DNA from: an uncultured Clostridia bacterium
GTDB taxonomy: Bacteria; Bacillota; Clostridia; Oscillospirales; Acutalibacteraceae
Length of the DNA: 5,948 nucleotides
Reading direction: 5' to 3'
Assembly (NCBI GenBank): GCA_946633275.1
Contig: CAMPAT010000056.1
Span: 1 to 5,948 of the forward strand
The notes beneath the pieces are model-generated. The model had not been told where the DNA came from and did not search any database. It worked only from the letters and a program-made list of their open reading frames with translations. The position numbers were made by a program, and so were the translations under genes. Below are positions 1-5,668 of this stretch, piece by piece. The stretch's first letter is position 1. Each line of letters starts with the position of its first letter.

Positions 1-18
1 AAAATTATCGAATTGTAA
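1..18 (+). CDS. Possible 3' tail of an upstream gene (partial)
   Basis: Read from base 1, the frame gives K-I-I-E-L followed by TAA at 16-18. The stop lies 13 bases before the next ATG, and the next gene's ribosome binding site overlaps it, which is the usual geometry inside an operon. Five codons cannot identify a product, and an in-frame stop here could be chance. If real, the glycosidase gene is not the first gene of its transcript, which would explain the absence of a promoter in front of it. Confidence 0.3.
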   Translation, partial: KIIEL

Positions 19-24
19 AGGCGG
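17..24 (+). promoter_or_regulatory. Ribosome binding site of the GH30-like gene
   Basis: AAAGGCGG ends 7 bases before the ATG at 32. It is a one-mismatch Shine-Dalgarno core and supports 32 as the start. It overlaps the TAA at 16-18. Confidence 0.55.
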
Positions 25-31
25 TCCCATA

Positions 32-1402
32 ATGAAAATTAATTTTTACTCGGTGCAACCTCTGCAGAAGACTAAAGGCTGGGGAACTTCCGCCTGCTGG
101 TGGAGCCAGGCGTGCAAGGACCCTGAAACGCAGGACAGGATTATTGACCTGCTCTACGGCAAGGACGGACTCGGACTTAATATTTACCGCTACAATATCG
201 GCGGCGGCACAGACGAGAGCAACTGCCGCGTGCCTGACCCGTGGCGCAGAACTGAGTCAATGATGCTCTTTGATAAAGAAAAAGAAGAGACATCGTGGGA
301 CTTTTCGCGCGACGCAACAGCAGTTCAGGTTATGAAAAAAGCTGTTGCAACGGGAAACGTTGATACTCTTATTCTCTTCGCAAACTCGCCTCATTACAGC
401 CAGACCTCGACGGGCCAGGCGTCAGGCGGACTGCTTATGCACACCTGCAATATCCCGAAGTCTAAGTATAAGGATTTTGCAGATTACTTCCTCACGGTTA
501 CGGAACATTTTATCCGTGAAGGACTGCCCGTAACTCATATCAGCCCGATTAACGAGCCGCAATGGAAATGGGGCGGCGATATCGTATGGCAGGAGGGCTG
601 TCACTATGAGCCTGAAGAGGTACATGAAGTTCTTCACATTTTTGCTTCTGAAATCAGACGCAGAAATATCCCCGTAAGAATGTGTATCCCCGAAAGCGGC
701 GAACTGCTCCAGACCACTCCGAAATATCTCTGGGCGATACTTGCGGACGACGACATTATGAGCGTGACGGATATAATTTCTTACCATTCATACCACGTTG
801 ACAACAGCCCCGAGGCGCGCTACGAGTTCTGCGACAGGATTGTGAGAGCAAATCCGCAGTACCGCTTCGATATGACGGAATGGTGCGAGCTTCCGTGCAA
901 ACACCATACGCGCGATTTCAAGGGCGCTCTTATAACGGCGAGAATTATCGGCCAGGATATGATTTACTGCCGCGCTGTTTCGTGGACGTCGTGGGTTGCG
1001 GTTAACGGCATTGCGAAGAAGGAAGACGGCATGGATTACGCCGACAGCCTTATCAGCGCAAGCCCCGACTTCAGCGAGTGGAGCATTGCGGAAAGATATT
1101 ACGGATTTGCACATTTTTCAAAATATATCCCCTCCGGCTCGACGGCGCTCGACCTCGGTATCCGACCGACTGAGGATAACAACGCTCTCAACGCCTTCGG
1201 CTTCAGGACGCCTGACGGAAAAAGCGTACTTGTCGCAGTTAACGAAGGCGAAAACGCAGAGCTTGAGCTCAGCGGCGGATTTAAGAATATGCGCGTTATT
1301 ACGTCAAACAGCGCGCAGAAGCTTGAAACAACATACGACGGCGAGTTCAGAAATAAAGTTCAGCTCCCCGGCGGCACAATTCTTACAGTTATACTCGATT
1401 AA
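32..1402 (+). CDS. GH30-like glycoside hydrolase (endo-beta-1,6-galactanase/glucanase-type), cytoplasmic
   Basis: A 456-residue protein with the plan of clan GH-A family 30: a (beta/alpha)8 barrel to about residue 365, then a short beta-sandwich tail (about 375-456). Visible family landmarks are GWGTSACWW at 16-24, IYRYNIGGG at 51-59 and FANSPHY at 116-122. The acid/base glutamate is in SPINEP (E175) and the nucleophile in MTEW (E283), so both catalytic residues are present. The family hydrolyses beta-glycosidic bonds with retention of configuration. The nearest feel is the endo-beta-1,6-galactanase-like group, but the substrate cannot be fixed from sequence. There is no signal peptide or membrane segment, so it probably acts in the cytoplasm on imported oligosaccharides rather than on polymer outside the cell. 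The start is supported by AAAGGCGG 7 bases upstream. No transporter or sugar regulator is visible beside it; partner genes, if any, lie upstream of the window. Confidence 0.85.
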   Translation: MKINFYSVQPLQKTKGWGTSACWWSQACKDPETQDRIIDLLYGKDGLGLNIYRYNIGGGTDESNCRVPDPWRRTESMMLFDKEKEETSWDFSRDATAVQVMKKAVATGNVDTLILFANSPHYSQTSTGQASGGLLMHTCNIPKSKYKDFADYFLTVTEHFIREGLPVTHISPINEPQWKWGGDIVWQEGCHYEPEEVHEVLHIFASEIRRRNIPVRMCIPESGELLQTTPKYLWAILADDDIMSVTDIISYHSYHVDNSPEARYEFCDRIVRANPQYRFDMTEWCELPCKHHTRDFKGALITARIIGQDMIYCRAVSWTSWVAVNGIAKKEDGMDYADSLISASPDFSEWSIAERYYGFAHFSKYIPSGSTALDLGIRPTEDNNALNAFGFRTPDGKSVLVAVNEGENAELELSGGFKNMRVITSNSAQKLETTYDGEFRNKVQLPGGTILTVILD

Positions 1403-1408
1403 AACCTA

Positions 1409-1436
1409 TTGACAAAGTAGGATATAGTGCTATAAT
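1409..1436 (+). promoter_or_regulatory. Sigma-A promoter of the metF-metH-Rrf2 operon
   Basis: TTGACA (1409-1414) and TATAAT (1431-1436) are both perfect consensus hexamers separated by 16 bases. A TG at 1428-1429 makes an extended -10. Transcription should start near 1443, leaving a leader of roughly 28 bases before the metF ATG. The -35 begins only 6 bases after the glycosidase stop codon and no terminator lies between, so some read-through from upstream is possible. A promoter this close to consensus would be strong unless repressed. A second TATAAT at 1441-1446 has no -35 at suitable spacing. Confidence 0.8.
1423..1434 (+). promoter_or_regulatory. Candidate operator dyad over the extended -10
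   Basis: TATAG-TG-CTATA is a perfect 5-base inverted repeat that includes the extended -10 TG and the first part of the -10 hexamer. Its left arm also pairs, as TATAGT (1423-1428), with ACTATA at 1439-1444 in a wider dyad around the -10. A protein bound here would block RNA polymerase. The arms are short and the DNA is AT-rich, so chance symmetry is possible. Confidence 0.25.
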
Positions 1437-1441
1437 TTACT

Positions 1442-1456
1442 ATAATAAATTATTAT
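1442..1456 (+). promoter_or_regulatory. Candidate operator: 15-base palindrome at the transcription start
   Basis: ATAATAA-A-TTATTAT is a perfect 7-base inverted repeat around one central base, covering the predicted start site. Dyads of this size suit a dimeric repressor such as the Rrf2 protein encoded at the end of the same operon, but that link is inference. All arm bases are A or T, which raises the odds of chance. An 8-base direct repeat TAGGATAT (1418-1425 and 1459-1466) brackets the same region, and its second copy contains the weak ribosome binding site. Confidence 0.3.
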
Positions 1457-1470
1457 TTTAGGATATTAAT

Positions 1471-2337
1471 ATGAAAATCAGCGATATATTGAATGATAAC
1501 AGGGTGACTGTTTCGTTTGAGGTTTTCCCTCCGAAACAGTGGGATAAAATCGAAAGCACGAAAGAAACTGTACGCGAAATGAGCAAGGCAAATCCTTCCT
1601 TTATGAGCGTTACGTACGGCGCATCGGGCACTCAGGCAGGCTTCACTTCCGAAATCGCGTGCGAGATTAAAAACAGCGGCGTGACTCCGCTGTCGCACCT
1701 TACCTGCCTTACCTCTACCCGTGATAAAATACACAAGGTTGTCGCCAATCTTAAGGAAAACGGGATTGAGAATATTCTCGCCCTTCGCGGCGATATTCCC
1801 GAGGGCTTTGAGTTTCCGGACGAGCAATACTTTGAGCACGCTTACCAGCTTGTTAACGAGATTAAGGAGCTCGGCGATTTTTGTATCGGCGGCGCGTGCT
1901 ATCCTGAAATTCACCCCGAGAGTAAGAACAGGGTTGAGGATATAGAATATCTTAAATACAAGGTCGACTGCGGCGTTCAGTTCCTGACATCTCAGATGTT
2001 TTTTGATAACGATAAGTTCCTTAATTTCTATGAGATGTGCAGGATTAAAGGTATAGACGTCCCGATTATTGCAGGAATTATGCCGATTACGAACGCAAAG
2101 CAGATTATGAGAAGCATTGAGCTCTCAAACTGCTCTGTGCCAAAGAAGTTTTACAGAATTATGGAGCGCTTCGGAGATGACGCAAGGTCGATGAAGCAGG
2201 CTGGAATTATTTACGCTACGGAGCAGATTATTGACCTTATGGCAAACGGCGTGAACAACATTCATATTTACACAATGAACAAGCCCGACGTTGCTTCTGC
2301 AATAATGAACGGGCTTTCGGATATCATCAATGGATAG
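1471..2337 (+). CDS. metF: 5,10-methylenetetrahydrofolate reductase MetF
   Basis: This 288-residue cytoplasmic flavoprotein reduces 5,10-methylene-THF to 5-methyl-THF, the methyl donor for MetH encoded downstream. Its length is close to E. coli MetF (about 296). Landmarks in order are VSFEVFPPK at 14-22, where E17 matches the catalytic Glu28 of E. coli; SVTYGASGTQ at 46-55; HLTC at 76-79; ALRGDIP at 104-110, where D108 matches the flavin-contacting Asp120; GGACYPE at 140-146; LTSQMFFDN at 172-180, where Q175 matches the folate-binding Gln183; and AGIMPI at 201-206. The start is preceded by a weak AGGA (1460-1463), 7 bases before the ATG. It is the first gene of the unit, and its last 8 bases overlap the next gene. 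No MetV-like partner, which forms MetFV complexes in acetogens, is encoded in the window, so the electron donor is unknown. Confidence 0.97.
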   Translation: MKISDILNDNRVTVSFEVFPPKQWDKIESTKETVREMSKANPSFMSVTYGASGTQAGFTSEIACEIKNSGVTPLSHLTCLTSTRDKIHKVVANLKENGIENILALRGDIPEGFEFPDEQYFEHAYQLVNEIKELGDFCIGGACYPEIHPESKNRVEDIEYLKYKVDCGVQFLTSQMFFDNDKFLNFYEMCRIKGIDVPIIAGIMPITNAKQIMRSIELSNCSVPKKFYRIMERFGDDARSMKQAGIIYATEQIIDLMANGVNNIHIYTMNKPDVASAIMNGLSDIING

Positions 2338-2884
2338 GGCAGAAATTTTGCGCTATATGCGCACGAGCAGTAAGATTACTGATGAGAAGGTGCTCTCTCT
2401 CGCTGACAAAGCGGCTGAGATTGTTGAAAACAGCACCGAGCCGAAAACTATTTATCGCGTTTTTGACTGCGACGTCAGCAAAAACGAGGTTGTTATCGGA
2501 ACGGAGAAATTTATCAGCAGTCATCTTGCGGACAATCTGCGCGGATGTAAAAGGGCAGTTGTGTTCGGCGCAACTCTCGGCACAGCATGCGACAGGATAA
2601 TTAACAAAGCCGTGGCTACTGACGTTGCGCTCGCTATTGCGCTTCAGGCAGCGGCGGCGTGCAGGATTGAAGAGGTATGCGACGAGCTTGAAAAACAGAT
2701 AATCCGCGAGCTCGGAGTCAGCCTTCGTCAGCGGTACTCGCCCGGGTATTTCGACCTCGATATATCAGAGCAGAAAAAGGTTTTTGAGCTTGTGGAAATA
2801 ACGAAGCGTATCGGTATAACCCTGACTGACACTTTTGAAATGCTCCCGACGAAGAGCGTTACTGCAATAATAGGAATTGAATAA
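2330..2884 (+). CDS. Stand-alone methionine synthase activation-domain protein
   Basis: A 184-residue protein related to the C-terminal activation (SAM-binding) module of cobalamin-dependent methionine synthase. In full-length MetH that module binds SAM and the flavodoxin-type reductant, and remethylates cob(II)alamin after accidental oxidation. The key sign is RYSPGY at 135-140, fitting the RxxxGY SAM-binding motif (RPAPGY in E. coli MetH). After it comes a helix like the E. coli one (FELVEITKRIGITLTDTF, 152-169), then MLPTKSVTAIIGI at 171-183, equivalent to the MWPGASVSG region. The N-terminal half is diverged. Thermotoga maritima has a similar free-standing protein (TM0269) beside a three-domain MetH. 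The ATG lies inside the end of metF with a poor ribosome binding site, which suggests translational coupling; metH starts 2 bases after its stop. Reactivation of the downstream MetH in trans is the likely role, inferred rather than shown. Confidence 0.9.
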   Translation: MDRAEILRYMRTSSKITDEKVLSLADKAAEIVENSTEPKTIYRVFDCDVSKNEVVIGTEKFISSHLADNLRGCKRAVVFGATLGTACDRIINKAVATDVALAIALQAAAACRIEEVCDELEKQIIRELGVSLRQRYSPGYFDLDISEQKKVFELVEITKRIGITLTDTFEMLPTKSVTAIIGIE

Positions 2885-2886
2885 TT

Positions 2887-5190
2887 ATGATTAAGTATTT
2901 TGACGGCGGAATGGGAACTATGCTTAACCTTGCGGCAGGCGAGCTTCCCGAAAAACTGAATATTACCGACCCCGAGCGTGTGCTCAGGGTGCATATGGCG
3001 TACGCCGAGGCAGGCGCGGATATTATAACCGCGAATACCTTCGGCGCAAATCCGCTGAAATACGACAACTGCGCCGAAATTGTGCGCGCAGGCGTTGAGC
3101 TTGCAAAGCAAACGGGCAAAAAGGTTGCACTCGATATTGGCCCTACGGGCAAATTACTTAAGCCGATGGGCGACCTCGATTTTGAAGAGTGCGTTTCGCT
3201 TTACTCGGAGGTTGTCAGAGCAGGCAGAGATGTCGCCGACCTGGTCCTCATCGAGACTATGGGCGACACATATGAAATCAAGGCGGCTGTTCTCGCCGCA
3301 AAGGAAAACTGCTCGCTTCCTGTTTTTGTTTCAATGATTTTTGACGAGAAGGGAAGACTTCTGACGGGAGCGGACGTTAAGACGGCTGTCGCAATGTGCG
3401 AGGGACTCGGAGTTGACGTTATCGGATTTAACTGCGGCCTCGGTCCTGCTCAGATGATTCCGCTCGTTAAGGAGCTTACGGAATGCTCGTCGACGCCGAT
3501 AATGGTTAACCCGAACGCCGGACTCCCCGAAAGCGTAAACGGTAACACGGTATATAATGTTTCGCCTGACGAGTTTGCGGGATATATGAGCGAGATTGCT
3601 GCGCTCGGCGTTTCATATCTCGGCGGCTGCTGTGGAACTACCCCTGCGCACATCAGCGCTATGATTGAAAAAACTAAGAACATTCCCGACAGAGTTCCTG
3701 AATTTAAGAATACAACTCTCGTGACGAGCTACAGCGAGTGCGTTGAGCTCGGCAGGAAGAGCGCCGTCATCGGCGAAAGAATTAATCCGACAGGTAAAAA
3801 GCTCCTCAAGGAAGCGCTCAGAAACGGCGATATGGATTATATCCTCAAGGAGGGCATAACTCAGCGAGAATGCGGCGCGCATATCCTCGACGTTAATGTC
3901 GGACTGCCTGAGATTGATGAGGTAAAAATGCTTTCTGACGCCGTTTATCAGCTTCAGTCCGTGCTCCCGACTCCGCTTCAGATTGACACGTCAGACCCTG
4001 TCGCTATGGAAAAGGCGATGAGGATTTATAACGGCAAGCCGATGATTAACTCCGCAAACGGCAAGCAGAAGTCTATGGACGAGATTTTTCCGCTCGTTAA
4101 GAAATACGGCGGAGTAGTTGTATGCCTTTGCCTTGATGAAAGCGGCATCCCCGAGGACGCCGAGAGCAGAATTAAGATAGCCGAGAAAATGCTCAGTACA
4201 GCCGAAAAGTACGGCATTGATAAGAAAAACATTGTGATTGACGCGCTGACTATGACAATCAGCACAAATCAGCAAAACGCGGTGGAAACGCTCAAGGTAG
4301 TCGATTACTGCAAAAACACGCTCGGAGTAAATACGGTGCTCGGCGTGTCGAATATCAGCTTCGGTCTGCCCGGCAGAGAGGTTGTCAACACAACGTTTTA
4401 TACCCAGGCGCTCGGCGCAGGACTCAGCGGCGGTATTATTAACCCGAAATCTCAAAGTATGATGAACGCCTACTATGCGTTCAACGCCCTCAGCGGACTT
4501 GACGATAACTGCACGGAGTATATTAATTCTTCAGTAGCTGTCGAGACGGCGCCTCAGACGAGCTCTGAGATTAATCTTAAGGACGCAGTCGTTAAGGGTA
4601 TGAAGGACGAGAGCGCACTCTGCGCGCGAGAACTTCTTAAGCAGAAAGAGCCGCTTGAGGTCATTAACTCATATATAATTCCGGCGCTTGACGTAGTCGG
4701 CGACGGGTTTGAAAAAAAGAAGCTGTTTTTACCGCAGCTTCTTATGGCTGCCGACGCGGCGAAGTCTGCGTTTGATGAAATTAAAGCGAGCCTTGCTTCA
4801 AAAGGCACGCCGCAGGTCAAGGGCGATAAGATAATTATTGCTACCGTCGAGGGCGACATCCACGATATCGGCAAGAATATTGTCAAGGTTCTTCTTCAGA
4901 ACTACGGCTTCGACGTTATCGACCTCGGCAAAGACGTAAAATGCGAGACGGTGCTTGAAAAGACAGTTGAGCACGGCGCAAGGTTCGTCGGGCTGTCGGC
5001 GCTTATGACGACGACTGTTCCTAATATGGAAAAGACTATTAAGCTCCTGCACGAAAATACAGACGCAAAGGTCTTTGTCGGCGGCGCGGTGCTTACTAAA
5101 GAATATGCAAAAATGATTAATGCCGATTACTACGCCAAGGACGCAATGGAGAGCGTCCGTATCGCGCAGGAATTCTTCGGCAGGGAGTAA
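2887..5190 (+). CDS. metH: Cobalamin-dependent methionine synthase MetH, three-domain form without activation domain
   Basis: This enzyme transfers the methyl group of 5-methyl-THF through cobalamin to homocysteine, giving methionine and THF in the cytoplasm. The homocysteine domain (about 1-265) opens with FDGGMGTML (5-13) and has the zinc ligands C183 in FNCG and C248/C249 in GGCCG. The pterin domain (about 290-545) shows GERINPTGKK (296-305), DVNVGLPEIDE (335-345), INSANG (387-392) and GVSNISFGLPGR (486-497). The helical cap (about 560-640) precedes the B12 domain (645-767), which carries DIHDIG at 657-662 (DxHxxG, axial ligand H659), SALMTTT (704-710) and GGAVL (732-736). The protein stops at 767 residues, against about 1227 in E. 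coli, exactly where the activation domain would begin. That module is encoded separately just upstream, so the gene is complete, not truncated. The start fits the family N-terminus; AGGA at 2872-2875 is a weak, distant ribosome binding site. Confidence 0.97.
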   Translation: MIKYFDGGMGTMLNLAAGELPEKLNITDPERVLRVHMAYAEAGADIITANTFGANPLKYDNCAEIVRAGVELAKQTGKKVALDIGPTGKLLKPMGDLDFEECVSLYSEVVRAGRDVADLVLIETMGDTYEIKAAVLAAKENCSLPVFVSMIFDEKGRLLTGADVKTAVAMCEGLGVDVIGFNCGLGPAQMIPLVKELTECSSTPIMVNPNAGLPESVNGNTVYNVSPDEFAGYMSEIAALGVSYLGGCCGTTPAHISAMIEKTKNIPDRVPEFKNTTLVTSYSECVELGRKSAVIGERINPTGKKLLKEALRNGDMDYILKEGITQRECGAHILDVNVGLPEIDEVKMLSDAVYQLQSVLPTPLQIDTSDPVAMEKAMRIYNGKPMINSANGKQKSMDEIFPLVKKYGGVVVCLCLDESGIPEDAESRIKIAEKMLSTAEKYGIDKKNIVIDALTMTISTNQQNAVETLKVVDYCKNTLGVNTVLGVSNISFGLPGREVVNTTFYTQALGAGLSGGIINPKSQSMMNAYYAFNALSGLDDNCTEYINSSVAVETAPQTSSEINLKDAVVKGMKDESALCARELLKQKEPLEVINSYIIPALDVVGDGFEKKKLFLPQLLMAADAAKSAFDEIKASLASKGTPQVKGDKIIIATVEGDIHDIGKNIVKVLLQNYGFDVIDLGKDVKCETVLEKTVEHGARFVGLSALMTTTVPNMEKTIKLLHENTDAKVFVGGAVLTKEYAKMINADYYAKDAMESVRIAQEFFGRE
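5182..5187 (+). promoter_or_regulatory. Ribosome binding site of the Rrf2-type gene, inside the end of metH
   Basis: AGGGAG lies within the last codons of metH, 6 bases before the ATG at 5194 and 9 before the in-frame ATG at 5197. Both starts are usable and differ by a single methionine. Confidence 0.6.
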
Positions 5191-5193
5191 ATT

Positions 5194-5592
5194 ATGATGA
5201 TTTCAACCAAGGGCAGATACGCCCTGAGCATAATGCTTGACCTCGCTCAGCACGGCGGAGATGAGACATATATCTCGCTTAAGGATATTTCCGAGCGTCA
5301 GGAAATAAGCATGAAATATCTTGAAGCGATTATCGCGAAACTGTCGAAAGGCGGTCTTGTCGACAGCGCGCGCGGCAAGAGCGGCGGATATAAACTTAAC
5401 AGAAATCTTAACGAGTACAAAGTAGGCGAAATTCTTATCCTTACCGAAAAGTCGCTTGCGCCCGTTGCGTGTATTGAATGTGAAAATCAATGCGCCAAGG
5501 AAGGTTCCTGCCTTACGCGCCCTATGTGGAACGAGCTTAACGAGGTTATTATGGATTTCCTTAACTCAAAAACGCTCGCGGATTTGCTGTAA
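5194..5592 (+). CDS. Rrf2-family transcriptional regulator, IscR/CymR type, with four clustered cysteines
   Basis: A 132-residue DNA-binding protein of the Rrf2 family, beginning with the signature MISTKGRYALSIMLDLA (2-18). The winged helix-turn-helix covers about 30-70, with a recognition helix around 38-52 and a wing containing ARGKSGGYKL (59-68). A long C-terminal dimerisation helix runs from about 108. The sensor loop holds C93, C96, C100 and C106 (Cx2Cx3Cx5C). IscR-type members bind a [2Fe-2S] cluster through three cysteines in this loop, while B. subtilis CymR lacks such a set, so this member looks like an Fe-S, redox or nitric oxide sensor. The gene starts 3 bases after metH stops, hence probably co-transcribed. 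No cysteine desulfurase or scaffold gene follows, unlike a standard isc locus. Autoregulation of the operon promoter near 1409-1456 is plausible but inferred; targets elsewhere are equally possible. Confidence 0.93.
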   Translation: MMISTKGRYALSIMLDLAQHGGDETYISLKDISERQEISMKYLEAIIAKLSKGGLVDSARGKSGGYKLNRNLNEYKVGEILILTEKSLAPVACIECENQCAKEGSCLTRPMWNELNEVIMDFLNSKTLADLL

Positions 5593-5602
5593 AATTTGGT
5601 AG

Positions 5603-5630
5603 TTGACTAAATGTTAACAAAATGTTAATA
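5603..5630 (+). repeat. Three hexamers phased at 11 bases, PhoP-box-like
   Basis: TTGACT (5603), TTAACA (5614) and TTAATA (5625) start exactly 11 bases apart, and both spacers are AAATG. A weaker fourth, TTATAG, falls at 5636. Direct TTAACA-like repeats at 11-base pitch are the form of the B. subtilis PhoP box and suit tandem OmpR-family response regulators. The block lies just upstream of the TATAAT at 5631. The same bases also form a dyad, TTAACA-AAA-TGTTAA (5614-5628), so a dimeric repressor is an alternative reading. The role is inferred. Confidence 0.45.
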
Positions 5631-5636
5631 TATAAT
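5603..5636 (+). promoter_or_regulatory. Probable promoter of the secreted LRR-type gene
   Basis: The 76-base gap 5593-5668 is very AT-rich and contains promoter-like hexamers. TTGACT (5603-5608) pairs at 17 bases with TAATAT (5626-5631), which is a fair sigma-A promoter. Alternatively, the perfect TATAAT at 5631-5636 is the -10, but TTGACT is then 22 bases away and no usable -35 exists, as is common at activator-dependent promoters. Either choice leaves a leader of about 25-35 bases. No terminator for the preceding operon is seen in the gap. Confidence 0.55.
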
Positions 5637-5653
5637 TATAGATACTATTGATT

Positions 5654-5660
5654 AAGGAGG
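5654..5660 (+). promoter_or_regulatory. Strong ribosome binding site of the secreted protein gene
   Basis: AAGGAGG is a full Shine-Dalgarno match, 8 bases before the ATG at 5669. A closer ATG at 5664 is only 3 bases away and reads M-L-stop, so the site decides for 5669. Confidence 0.85.
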
Positions 5661-5668
5661 CGTATGTT

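Noticed and set aside
422..1114. Two consecutive - strand open frames opposite the GH30-like gene
   Set aside because: Both are antisense to catalytic-domain coding sequence, which includes E175 and E283, and show no independent signals.
1363..1410. Intrinsic terminator after the GH30-like gene
   Set aside because: No stem-loop with a T tract is present, and the next promoter begins 6 bases after the stop codon.
996..1412. Overlapping + strand open frame in another phase inside and past the end of the GH30-like gene
   Set aside because: Its composition is rich in Arg, Ser and Ala as expected of an out-of-frame reading, and the in-frame gene continues with family-like sequence to 1402.
1441..1446. 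Second TATAAT as an alternative -10 for metF
   Set aside because: The matching -35 position (about 1418-1423, TAGGAT) bears no resemblance to TTGACA; the TATAAT at 1431 is far better placed.
1453..1914. Open frame on the - strand opposite metF
   Set aside because: It lies opposite strongly conserved metF codons, has no ribosome binding site or recognisable domain, and is explained by the codon bias of the real gene.
3991..4455. Open frame of about 154 codons on the - strand opposite the pterin domain of metH
   Set aside because: It is a shadow of metH with no family features; the + strand carries conserved pterin-binding motifs throughout.
2887..5190. metH as a truncated pseudogene because it lacks the C-terminal domain
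   Set aside because: All three catalytic domains are complete with their key residues, the stop falls at a domain boundary, and the missing module is encoded just upstream.
5593..5668. Intrinsic terminator after the Rrf2 gene
   Set aside because: The gap contains only short AT-rich dyads and no GC-rich stem followed by a T run.
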